A DNA stretch of 8,523 nucleotides from Eubacteriales Family XIII. Incertae Sedis bacterium (GTDB lineage: Bacteria; Bacillota; Clostridia; Peptostreptococcales; Anaerovoracaceae), in contig JAITEX010000106.1 of NCBI GenBank assembly GCA_031281765.1, positions 1-8,523 of the forward strand, read 5' to 3'. Shown piece after piece: positions 1-7,200 of the stretch; the first letter of the stretch is position 1, and each line of letters starts with the position of its first letter. Made by a program: the position numbers and the translations under genes. The notes beneath the pieces were generated by a model that was not told where the DNA came from, did no database searches, and saw only the letters and a list, made by a program, of their open reading frames with translations.

Positions 1-782
1 GCGGTGTTTGCCCCGATAAGGCTGCGCGCGTCCGCAAGCTGCCGCCCCCAATCCGCGTCCTGCGGCGAGACGCCGAGGCCGAGGTAGGAGAGTGAGGACA
101 TCGACACGATGGCGTAGCCGATATTCAGGAAGAAATTCACGAGGACGATGAGCGCCACGTTCGGGAAGATATGCCGCGCGAGTATGCGCACGGTCTTCAT
201 TTTCAGGACGAAAGTCGCCTCGATATAGGGCTTGCTCCGCTCCGCAATGACGGCTGAGCGCACGAGCCGTATGTCGAACGGCGAATACAGGACTATCATC
301 ACGAGCACGCTGACCCAATACCCGCCCCCGATAATGCCGGCGGCGACGATGGCGAGCAGCAGCGACGGCATTGAGAGCGTCAAGTCGGCGTAGCGCGAGA
401 TGATCCAGTCGGCGGCGCCGCCGAACCAGCCCGCAATCGAGCCGAACAGCAATCCTATAATAATAGAGCCTGTAGCTATCACGATGGGCCCGACGAGCGC
501 GCTGCGCGTGCCGGCTATCGTCAGTTTCAAAATATCTCTGCCGAATGAATCCGTCCCAAAGAAGTGCCCGTCCGAAAAGGGCGGGAGTGAGCCTTCCATG
601 ATATTCTGGGCGAGAGCGTCCGCGCCGCCCGCCTGCGGGAAGCAGACCCAGAACAGAGCGGCGGCCATCACGGCGCAGGACAGCCATACGTCAACGCCGA
701 CGCGCGGGCGGCCTCCGAGGCGCGGGCTTTTTTCGGGATGTGCCGCGCTTTTCTTTACGCGGCCTATACGGGAAGCTTCCAT
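1..782 (-). CDS. DppC/OppC-type ABC transporter permease (3' end cut by window edge)
   Basis: Second membrane subunit of a family-5 peptide-type importer; with the DppB-type partner it would form the pore through the cytoplasmic membrane. 260 codons are visible and the C-terminal few dozen residues lie outside the window. After a basic N-terminus there is a hydrophobic segment (about 31-48), the family motif HFFGTDSFGRDIL (73-85), then hydrophobic spans at about 97-118, 141-166 and 205-226, and the late family signature SYLGLGVSPQDADWGRQLAD (232-251). The coupling loop reads PYIEATFVLKMKTVRILARH (185-204): the EA start and the H-I-x-P-N end are kept, but the usual central glycine is a lysine. 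The ATG (782-780) shares one base with the stop of the upstream permease gene, so translation is probably coupled. The family is certain; the substrate cannot be read from the sequence. Confidence 0.93.
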   Translation of the reverse strand, partial: MEASRIGRVKKSAAHPEKSPRLGGRPRVGVDVWLSCAVMAAALFWVCFPQAGGADALAQNIMEGSLPPFSDGHFFGTDSFGRDILKLTIAGTRSALVGPIVIATGSIIIGLLFGSIAGWFGGAADWIISRYADLTLSMPSLLLAIVAAGIIGGGYWVSVLVMIVLYSPFDIRLVRSAVIAERSKPYIEATFVLKMKTVRILARHIFPNVALIVLVNFFLNIGYAIVSMSSLSYLGLGVSPQDADWGRQLADARSLIGANT

Positions 783-1747
783 CACGCAGCCGCCTTTCCA
801 CGCCCGGCAGCCCGCGACGCCGGATTGATAAAGTAGACGGCGATGTCGACAAGCGCCTGGGACAGGCAGATGAAAAACGCGAGCACGAGGGTCAGGAACT
901 GCACCACGGGCACGTCCTTCATCGTGACCGACGAGGCTAAGAGGTTCCCGACACCGGGAATAGCGAAGGTCGTCTCGACGAGAACCGTTGCCCCGATCAG
1001 GCTCGCAAGCACGAGGCCCGTACTCGTGAGTATCGGGCCGGACGCGTTTTTCAGCTGCGCGAACGTGATGCGCAGTGGCGACAAGGTGCGCGCGCGCATA
1101 AATACCGTATAGTCGCTGTCCACTTCATTCAGCATGGCGGAGCGCGTCACCTTCATCAGCATGGCGCTGACGCCTATGGTCAGGGCTATGGCCGGCAGCG
1201 TCAGATGGAACACCCGGTCGGCGAAAGTATCCTCTCCTATCCCGTAGACGGGGAACCAGCCGAGGATGAGGGCGAACACGTAGAGCAGGAGCAGACCGGC
1301 CGCGAAGCTCGGCGCGCTCGTGCCGACAAGGGCGACAAAGTTTATCGCCTTGTCCGAAAACTTTCCGCGGCGTTTCGCGGCTATCACGCCAAAGACGATA
1401 CCGCAGATAATGCTGAGGACCAATGACACGAGTACAAGCTCAAGGCTGACGGAGAGATGGGAGCTTATCGTTTCCGTGACGGGTGAGCCCGTGCGTATGG
1501 AATTTCCGAAGTCGAGATGAGCGGCGTCGCCGACCCATCTGAAATATTGGGAGAAAAAACTATCGTTCAGATGGTATTGTTCCCGGATGGCGTTCAGCGC
1601 CTCGGGGCTTGCGCGCCGGGCGCCGACAAGAACTCGCGCCGGGTCACCCGGCGCGAGAAACAGCAGCGAAAATATGATGAATGACAGTACCGTAATAGAC
1701 ACGGTAAACGCAACTAATTTTTTGACAACAAATTTGAGCGCTTCCAT
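782..1747 (-). CDS. DppB/OppB-type ABC transporter permease
   Basis: First membrane subunit of the peptide-type importer, 321 residues, the usual family length. The N-terminal membrane helix (about 12-32) is followed by the classic APGDPARVLVG motif (32-42), the external segment with YHLNDSFFSQYFRW (58-71), and further hydrophobic spans at about 100-122, 135-161, 180-200, 237-257 and 282-308. ETTFAIPGVGNLLASSV (258-274) is the strongest family signature. The coupling loop (about 209-235) reads DYTVFMRARTLSPLRI, where most relatives have a glycine at the position of T221. The start is fixed by an in-frame TAG about five codons upstream, with no other start codon between. Only a weak purine stretch (AAGAAG) precedes it, so it may depend on read-through from the lipoprotein gene 32 bp upstream. 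Its TGA overlaps the ATG of the next permease by one base. Confidence 0.95.
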   Translation of the reverse strand: MEALKFVVKKLVAFTVSITVLSFIIFSLLFLAPGDPARVLVGARRASPEALNAIREQYHLNDSFFSQYFRWVGDAAHLDFGNSIRTGSPVTETISSHLSVSLELVLVSLVLSIICGIVFGVIAAKRRGKFSDKAINFVALVGTSAPSFAAGLLLLYVFALILGWFPVYGIGEDTFADRVFHLTLPAIALTIGVSAMLMKVTRSAMLNEVDSDYTVFMRARTLSPLRITFAQLKNASGPILTSTGLVLASLIGATVLVETTFAIPGVGNLLASSVTMKDVPVVQFLTLVLAFFICLSQALVDIAVYFINPASRAAGRGKAAA

Positions 1748-1779
1748 CTTCTTATTATACTATCATCACACCTGTCTCA

Positions 1780-3399
1780 TCAGTCCTTTTTGAACAGATA
1801 GGGCCAATTTGCGAGCAGGGTGAACGAGTTGTAGTTTTCCGCGGACACGCCCTTGCCGAACGCGATGCCGGACTGCCCCCAATAGATGGGCGCGTAAATC
1901 GCTTCCTTGCCCGCGAGGTCTTCGGCCGCGATGACGTACTGCGCCTGGCTTTCGTTGTCGGTAGCGGAAAGGCCCGCCTCTGTATTCTTCAGCGCTTCGT
2001 CGTTCTTCCACAAGGCGGGATTGCTTTCACCGTCCGCATACGTGAGCCACGCGTCTATCTCGCCGGGTTCGCCCGTGGTCGGGATATAGCTCATCGTGGC
2101 GACAGCCTGCTGGCCGTCGCTGACCTTTGTCAGCCATTGCTCTATCGGCTCTTCCGTTACTTTCAGCTCGAAGCCGATGCTCTTTAGCGACTCCGCTATG
2201 GCGAGCACGGCTTTGCCGAGGTTCTGGTCGCTCGCCGGATAGGTGACTTCGGCTTTCAGGTCGGCCGCCTGGTATTTCGATTGAGCGAGTTCCGCTTTCG
2301 CCTGTTCGATATTATATTCATAGTGCGTTACGGAGGCGACTTCCTCGTTTGCCTTTGTGATGTCCCACGCGATGGCGTACTGCTCCGGCGCGGTAATGGC
2401 CGTGGCCGCCTGCGCGTGCCCTTTCAAAAGGCCGTCGACGATGCCCTGGCCGTCTATAGCGTAGGCGACGGCTTTCCGCACGTGAATATCATCGAAGGGT
2501 TTCAGGTTCGGGTTGAACGTCAGGCCCTGATAGGAACGGTCCGAAACGAAGAATACCTTTGAACCCTCGACCGAACTCCAGTCCGCTTCGGAGTCGCTCG
2601 GGATATTATACGTAAAGTCGATGTCGCCCTGTTTGAATGCGAGCAGGCGCGTATTGTTGTCCTCGATAAAGTCGAAGCGGATCGTCTGGAACTGCGGCTT
2701 TTCGCCTCTCCAGGTTTCCGAATATTCGTAGGTGACATGGGAGCCGGGCACAAACTCGACGGGCTTGTAGGGACCGGTGCCGCTGATAAGGTCCTCGGGG
2801 CTGCCGTAGGACTTCGCCGCTTCCACCTCCGACTTCTTCGACACGAGCAGCACGCCCGAATTCGATATATTCCAGAGGAAACCCGGGTGCGGGCCGTCAA
2901 GCGTGAAGGTTACTTCGTCCGGGGCCGTGGCCTTGATCTCGTCCACATACCACGGGAAATAGCTCGCCACGCCGGGGGACTTCTCGGGGTCGCGCGCGCG
3001 TTCGGCGGAAAAGACCACGTCCTCCGCGGTCACCGCGCTGCCGTCATAGAACTGCGCGTCCGCGCGAAGCTTGAACGTCCATGTCGTCCCGTCTTCGCTC
3101 GTTTCCCACGATTCGGCAAGGCCGGGTACGAGCTTGCCCTCGTTTGATACCGCGGTCAGCCCCTCCTGGGAAATAGCCGCGACATAGTAGTCGACGATGC
3201 CGGCGTTCTGGTTCAAGTCCAACGTCGCGAGGCTGCCCGTCAGACCGACGACCAGCGTATCGGACTTCTTCGCGTCCGTTCCGTCGGTCCCCTTGCTGTC
3301 GGCATCCTTGCCGCTGCAAGCGGTGAACGCGAGCGCCGTGAATACGGCTAACGCGAGCAGTAGAACGCTACGGAAGTTTCTCTTTCTTATATTCTTCAT
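1780..3399 (-). CDS. Family 5 extracellular solute-binding lipoprotein of peptide-type ABC importer
   Basis: Substrate-capturing protein of the importer, 539 residues, normal for the SBP_bac_5 (DppA/OppA/NikA) family. The N-terminus is a lipoprotein signal: basic MKNIRKRNFR, hydrophobic core 12-25, lipobox FTAC with Cys28 as the lipid-anchored residue, then a polar linker rich in K, D, G and S to about 46. The mature domain shows VPGLAESWE (91-99), FYDGSAVTAEDVVFS (117-131), SGTGPYKPVEFVPG (206-219), the loop LLAFKQGDIDF (252-262) and the family signature PFDDIHVRKAVAYAID (301-316). It is the first gene of the operon, with an AAGGAG ribosome site and a good promoter upstream, and the two permease genes follow directly. 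Family members bind di- and oligopeptides, glutathione, nickel chelates or opines. The sequence does not tell which; the nearby amidohydrolase and C-S lyase hint at an amide-bearing amino acid derivative. Confidence 0.95.
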   Translation of the reverse strand: MKNIRKRNFRSVLLLALAVFTALAFTACSGKDADSKGTDGTDAKKSDTLVVGLTGSLATLDLNQNAGIVDYYVAAISQEGLTAVSNEGKLVPGLAESWETSEDGTTWTFKLRADAQFYDGSAVTAEDVVFSAERARDPEKSPGVASYFPWYVDEIKATAPDEVTFTLDGPHPGFLWNISNSGVLLVSKKSEVEAAKSYGSPEDLISGTGPYKPVEFVPGSHVTYEYSETWRGEKPQFQTIRFDFIEDNNTRLLAFKQGDIDFTYNIPSDSEADWSSVEGSKVFFVSDRSYQGLTFNPNLKPFDDIHVRKAVAYAIDGQGIVDGLLKGHAQAATAITAPEQYAIAWDITKANEEVASVTHYEYNIEQAKAELAQSKYQAADLKAEVTYPASDQNLGKAVLAIAESLKSIGFELKVTEEPIEQWLTKVSDGQQAVATMSYIPTTGEPGEIDAWLTYADGESNPALWKNDEALKNTEAGLSATDNESQAQYVIAAEDLAGKEAIYAPIYWGQSGIAFGKGVSAENYNSFTLLANWPYLFKKD

Positions 3400-3407
3400 G
3401 ACATTTC

Positions 3408-3413
3408 TCCTTC
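3408..3413 (-). promoter_or_regulatory. Ribosome binding site of the solute-binding protein gene
   Basis: On the minus strand AAGGAG lies 8 nt before the ATG at 3399-3397. It is a near-consensus Shine-Dalgarno sequence at good spacing and supports this start codon. Confidence 0.8.
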
Positions 3414-3441
3414 TCAGCTCCTCACCATATATCCGAATCTG

Positions 3442-3457
3442 CCCGGGCTTATCCGGG
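3442..3457 (-). other. Short GC stem-loop in the leader of the importer operon
   Basis: The minus strand reads CCCGG-ATAAGC-CCGGG, a five-pair all-GC stem with a six-base loop. It lies between the predicted transcription start (about 3482) and the ribosome site (3413-3408) of the solute-binding protein gene. It could stabilise the leader. No U-tract follows it, so it does not look like an attenuator. The role is unknown. Confidence 0.35.
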
Positions 3458-3463
3458 ACAATT

Positions 3464-3480
3464 CATATATGGCATATATG
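3464..3480. promoter_or_regulatory. Tandem palindrome CATATATG-G-CATATATG at the operon start site; candidate operator
   Basis: Two copies of the self-complementary octamer CATATATG, separated by a single base, span 17 bp. The whole element is symmetric apart from its centre base. It begins just downstream of the predicted transcription start of the importer operon (about 3482, taken from the -10 at 3489-3494), where a bound repressor would block transcription. A related ATATAT core lies at 3426-3433. No regulator gene is in the window, so the operator role is inferred from position and symmetry only. Confidence 0.45.
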
Positions 3481-3488
3481 CAATAATA

Positions 3489-3517
3489 ACTATATCATAT
3501 TCCGCGGCTTTCGTCAA
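3489..3517 (-). promoter_or_regulatory. Strong sigma70/sigmaA-type promoter of the importer operon
   Basis: On the minus strand the -35 is TTGACG (3517-3512) and the -10 is TATAGT (3494-3489), with a 17-bp spacer. A TG one base before the -10 (TGATATAGT) makes it an extended -10. The start would fall near 3482, giving a leader of roughly 83 nt before the solute-binding protein ATG. Confidence 0.75.
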
Positions 3518-3527
3518 AAGGGCCGCG
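3503..3527. repeat. Inverted repeat enclosing the -35 box of the importer promoter
   Basis: CGCGGC (3503-3508) is perfectly repeated inverted as GCCGCG (3522-3527). Inside it, TTT (3509-3511) can also pair with AAA (3517-3519), leaving GG bulged. The -35 hexamer (3512-3517) lies in the loop. As double-stranded DNA this is a dyad centred on the -35, a plausible site for a regulator competing with or contacting RNA polymerase. It may also be chance in GC-rich sequence. Confidence 0.4.
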
Positions 3528-3548
3528 ACCGCACGGGTATTATTATTG

Positions 3549-3554
3549 TATAAT
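3549..3554 (+). promoter_or_regulatory. Perfect -10 hexamer upstream of the Uma2 gene
   Basis: TATAAT in the TATTATTGTATAATAAAG context lies on the coding strand of the Uma2-type gene. It predicts a start near 3561 and a leader of about 65 nt. There is no recognisable -35 at 16-18 bp and no TGn extension, so the promoter may be weak or activator-dependent. The AT-rich context makes a chance match possible. Confidence 0.4.
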
Positions 3555-3612
3555 AAAGATGTGAAAACTTGTTTCATACATTGGTATGCGCGATTATTTT
3601 ACGCAGAGGCAT

Positions 3613-3617
3613 GGAGG
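3613..3617 (+). promoter_or_regulatory. Ribosome binding site that decides the Uma2 start
   Basis: GGAGG lies 8 nt before the ATG at 3626. It overlaps the in-frame upstream ATG at 3611, which has no such site of its own. This favours 3626 over 3611, and over the TTG at 3569. Confidence 0.75.
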
Positions 3618-3625
3618 CAAAGAAT

Positions 3626-4183
3626 ATGGACGCAGCTTTAAAAAATGAATACTATACCTATGCGGACTATGCGGAATGGGATACCGACGAACGGTATGAA
3701 TTGATAGACGGCATTCCTTACCTGATGTCGCCCGCGCCGAGCATCAAGCATCAGGATATTGTCGGCATACTCTACGCAAAATTCCTGAACTTTTTAACGG
3801 GTAAAAAATGCAGAACATTCATATCGCCTATAGACGTCCGGCTCAACGCCGACACGGATGACGACACGGTGTTTCAGCCTGACGTGATAATCGTATGCGA
3901 CAAGGGCAAGATAGGTGAGAAATCCATTAACGGGGCGCCCGACCTCGTCGTGGAAGTAATTTCACCATCGAGTGAAAAGTATGACAGCGGCGCCAAACTC
4001 GACAAATACCTGAGCTCAGGCGTCCGTGAATGCTGGATAGTCAATCCCGAAGCCCGCACCGTCAGAGTGTACACCGATGAAGGCGGCGAAACAACAAAGG
4101 TCTACCGGGAAACCGATAGTATCGAGCCTGTGATTTTGCCGGGGCTCAGCATCCCGCTCGCCGAAATATTCGCGAATCTATAA
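3626..4183 (+). CDS. Uma2 family (DUF820) PD-(D/E)XK nuclease-fold protein
   Basis: 185 residues from the ATG with the GGAGG site, the typical length of the Uma2 (formerly DUF820) family. YTYADYAEWDTDERYELIDG (10-29) is the usual N-terminal signature with E25. The nuclease-like core follows: QPDVIIV with D86, PDLVVEVISPSS with D106 and E110, then D120, K124 and Y128 in YDSGAKLDKYLSSGV and the family ending ECWIVNP (135-141). All expected acidic and lysine positions are present, so the fold is probably catalytically competent. The biological role of the family is poorly known; members are often found as scattered solitary genes. It lies alone on its strand, divergent from the importer operon and convergent with the fusion gene, so it separates two parts of one transporter. 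It looks more AT-rich than its neighbours, which fits later acquisition. Confidence 0.88.
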   Translation: MDAALKNEYYTYADYAEWDTDERYELIDGIPYLMSPAPSIKHQDIVGILYAKFLNFLTGKKCRTFISPIDVRLNADTDDDTVFQPDVIIVCDKGKIGEKSINGAPDLVVEVISPSSEKYDSGAKLDKYLSSGVRECWIVNPEARTVRVYTDEGGETTKVYRETDSIEPVILPGLSIPLAEIFANL

Positions 4184-4212
4184 TGTGTCAGACGTATAAA
4201 TTGACACACTAT
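4180..4212. terminator. Inverted repeat between convergent genes; possible bidirectional terminator
   Basis: ATAATGTGTCA (4180-4190) is repeated inverted as TGACACACTAT (4202-4212) with one mismatch, around an 11-base AT-rich loop. It fills the 25-bp gap between the stop codons of the Uma2 gene and the fusion gene and overlaps both stops. Symmetry and position fit a shared terminator. The stem is short and not GC-rich, and no T-run follows on either strand, so classical intrinsic termination is uncertain. Confidence 0.45.
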
Positions 4213-7200
4213 TCGAAGCAAGGCGCGTCCGGCAGAACGTTCGTGCCTGAAATATAGACCTGTTGCGGGTGCAGGCTGTAGAGTTCTTCATCGGCTGTGA
4301 GGAAGGGGTCGGCATTCAGCACGATAAAATCCGCCCGCTTCCCTGCTTCAAGCGAACCAATTTCGTCCTCGCGGAAGAGCTGCCACGCCCCGTTTATCGT
4401 ATAGGCTTCTATCGCTTCCGCAAGGCTGATGCGTTCGTTCGGGTTTCTGAGCCATTTCGGGTCGTCCTTCGACGCGAGCGGCGGTTCGCCGTAGGGTCCG
4501 GGATTGCCGAGATTGCGCGTGACCGCAATCTGTATGGCGGAGAACGGGTCGTTGTTCGATGAGACGGGATAGTCGCCGGAAAACGTCACCCGGATGCCTT
4601 TCCTGACAGCCGTGCCGACGGGGTAGGCTGCCTCCGCCCGCTCCGCGCCGAGAACCGCGAGGTCTATTTGGTCGTACCAGCCCGGTTCCTTGAAATGCCA
4701 GAACGGCTGGAACGAGGCGATGACGCCGAGTTCCTGCACCTTATCTATATCCCCGGGACTGACCAATTGAAGATGGGTGATGGTGTCGCGACGCTTGGGT
4801 TTACCGGCGCCCGCGCGCCGGGGCGAAGCCACCGCTTTTTCAAGCGCGTATACGGTATCCGCCGTCGCCGCGTCGCCGATAGAATGGACGTGTATCTGAT
4901 AGCCCGCGTCCATCACCTCTCCGAACGCGTCGGCGAGTTCATCCTTATCCCAGAGCGGTTCCGAGCGGTACCCTTCCGGTTCGCCCTCGTTTGTCTGCGT
5001 ATACGGTTCCTTCAGATACGCCGTCCTGCCTTCTACCACGCCGTCAGCAAAAAACTTGACCGTCGTCGTTTTTATCAATTCACTGCCCGCAAAATATTCC
5101 TCGTACTTTTTTGCCTCATCAAAGGCCGCTCTCACGGCGGGAATATCCGCGTCGTGGTCCGCAAGGGCGCACATATTGACGCGCATCTTCCATTCGCCGC
5201 GCTCATGCAGACGCCGAAGCGCCTCCGGGTCGCAAAATTGCGGGGCGATGTGCATAGCTGCCGTATAACCCCATGTCAACATTTTTTGTTGATAGAGCGT
5301 GACGGCCTGCTCGGCCTGCGCTATCGTATATTCCGGCCGCGCCCCGATAAGCACGTGCGCGTCCGTCAGCGTACCGGACAGCTCGCCGGTCTCCGCGTCG
5401 CGATGCAGTATTCCACCTGTAGGGGCGGGCGTATCCTTGTCTATGCCGAAATGCCGGAACGCGGCTGTATTCATCCAGAGCGAATGGCCGTCCGAGGATT
5501 CAAGCACTATCGGCTTTTCGGGCTCTATCTCATCGAGCCATTCCCGGCGGGGACCCTCGGGGTTGCCGCCTGCGATGGAGAGGTAGAAACCCGTGCCGAA
5601 ATATATGTCGCGGTCCGGATGGGCCTTCACGAAATCCCGGATGATGTCGAGCGTATTATCGAGTCCGCGGCTGTCATAGAGGTATATCTGAAACAGCTTT
5701 GTCAGCGCGTCGCCGGGCATATGGACGTGCGTGTCGATAAAACCGGGGAGCACGGCACGGCCCTCGAGGTCGATGATGCGGTAGGATGGGAGATACGCGC
5801 CCATGGCGGCCCGGGCTTCGGCTTCGGAGCCGACAGAGAGGATGCGTCCGTCTTTTCCGACGGCCATGGCCTGAGCGGGGCGATGTTCCCAGCCGGCGCC
5901 CGCGACCGTATAGATACGCGCGTTCGTAAAGAGAGCGGGAAGCGGCGGAACCGATGGCGTGGGCGGTTCTGATACGGGGCCGGGGCCGGTTTTCTTGGGC
6001 TGTTCTGGTACGGGGCTCAGGCCGACGGCAGCGGGCGGTTCTGATACGGGGCTCAGGCCGGCGGCAGCGTCGAGTTTCGCCGCCTGCTCCTTTATGCCGT
6101 ATTCGGACGCCGCTATCAGCGCCTTCGTATACTCGTCTTTCGTGTTCGTAAAGACCTCCTCCGTCGGGCCTTCCTCCACGACACGCGCCTTGTTCATAAC
6201 ATAGATACGGCTTGCCAGCGCCCGCACCACGGAAAGGTCATGCGTAATAAACAGGATGGCGAGATTTTTCTCAAGACAGAGTTTGCGTATGGTCGCAAGT
6301 ATCTGGTTCTGGGTCAGTATATCGAGAGCCGATACGGATTCGTCACAGATAAGGAGTTCCGGGGCAGGCGCAAGAGCGCGGGCAATGGCTACGCGTTGAC
6401 GCTGGCCGCCGGAAAGCTGCGCGGGCTTGCGGGAGAGAAGCTCTGCGGGAATCTCGGCGAGCTTCATTATGCTATCCAAATCAGACGCATCACGTCCCGA
6501 GACTTTCAGCGCCTCCTTCAGAATAAACTCCACGGTGTGCGCGGGGTTCAGCGAGGAATACGGATCCTGAAACACGATCTGCGGCGCGCCCGCGCCCGCG
6601 TAGGCAATGGAGCCCGCATCCGGCTTTTCAAGCCCGACGATACACCGGGCGAGCGTGGTCTTGCCGCTGCCGGACTGGCCGACAACGCCGACGATCTCGC
6701 CCGGGGCGACACGCATAGTCACGTCTTCCACCGCGACAAAGCCCCCGAAATTTTTCGTGACGCCGGTGGCGGACAGAATGGGAGAGGCGGCGGAACCCGG
6801 CGCGACAGCGCTGACGGGCGTGGCCGTACCGTCCGGGGTTTGAGACGAAGCCGTGGCGGATAGCGGGGCGATAAGCAGCTTAGTATACTCGCTCCGCGGA
6901 TTCGCGATGACGTCCGTCGTTGCGCCCTGCTCGACGATTTCGCCGTCCCGTATGACGATAATGCGCCTCGTGCGTTCACTGACGAGCCGGATATCATGGG
7001 TTATCATGATAAAAGGCATGGAACGCTTCGCGCGGATGGTGTCTATCAGATCGAGTATTTCACGCTGGGTGATGACGTCCAAGGCGGTCGTCGCCTCGTC
7101 CGCAATCAGCGCGCCCGGCTTCGTAGCGAGCGCCGCCGCGATGACTACGCGCTGCCGCATACCGCCGGACAGTTCAAACGGATACCTTGACGCGGCCTCG

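Noticed and set aside
1748..1779. Terminator or promoter between the solute-binding protein and the first permease
   Set aside because: The 32-bp gap shows no stem with a T-run and no convincing -35/-10 pair, so the genes appear to be co-transcribed.
3569..3625. Upstream extension of the Uma2 protein from TTG 3569 or ATG 3611
   Set aside because: The added residues match nothing in the family. The predicted transcription start is only just upstream of 3569, and the GGAGG site is correctly spaced only for the ATG at 3626.
4668..5972. Long plus-strand open frame of 434 codons antisense to the amidohydrolase part of the fusion gene
   Set aside because: It lies wholly opposite a domain with clear catalytic motifs, shows no recognisable domain of its own, has an Arg/Val/His-rich composition typical of the antisense of GC-rich coding DNA, and has no good ribosome site that I can see.
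5962..6069. CRISPR array
   Set aside because: The 36-bp units follow each other directly without spacers, keep the reading frame and encode a proline-rich linker, so they are a coding minisatellite.
6240..6863. Plus-strand open frame of 207 codons opposite the second ATPase domain
   Set aside because: It is a shadow of the Walker and signature motifs read on the other strand; its composition is biased and there is no domain evidence.
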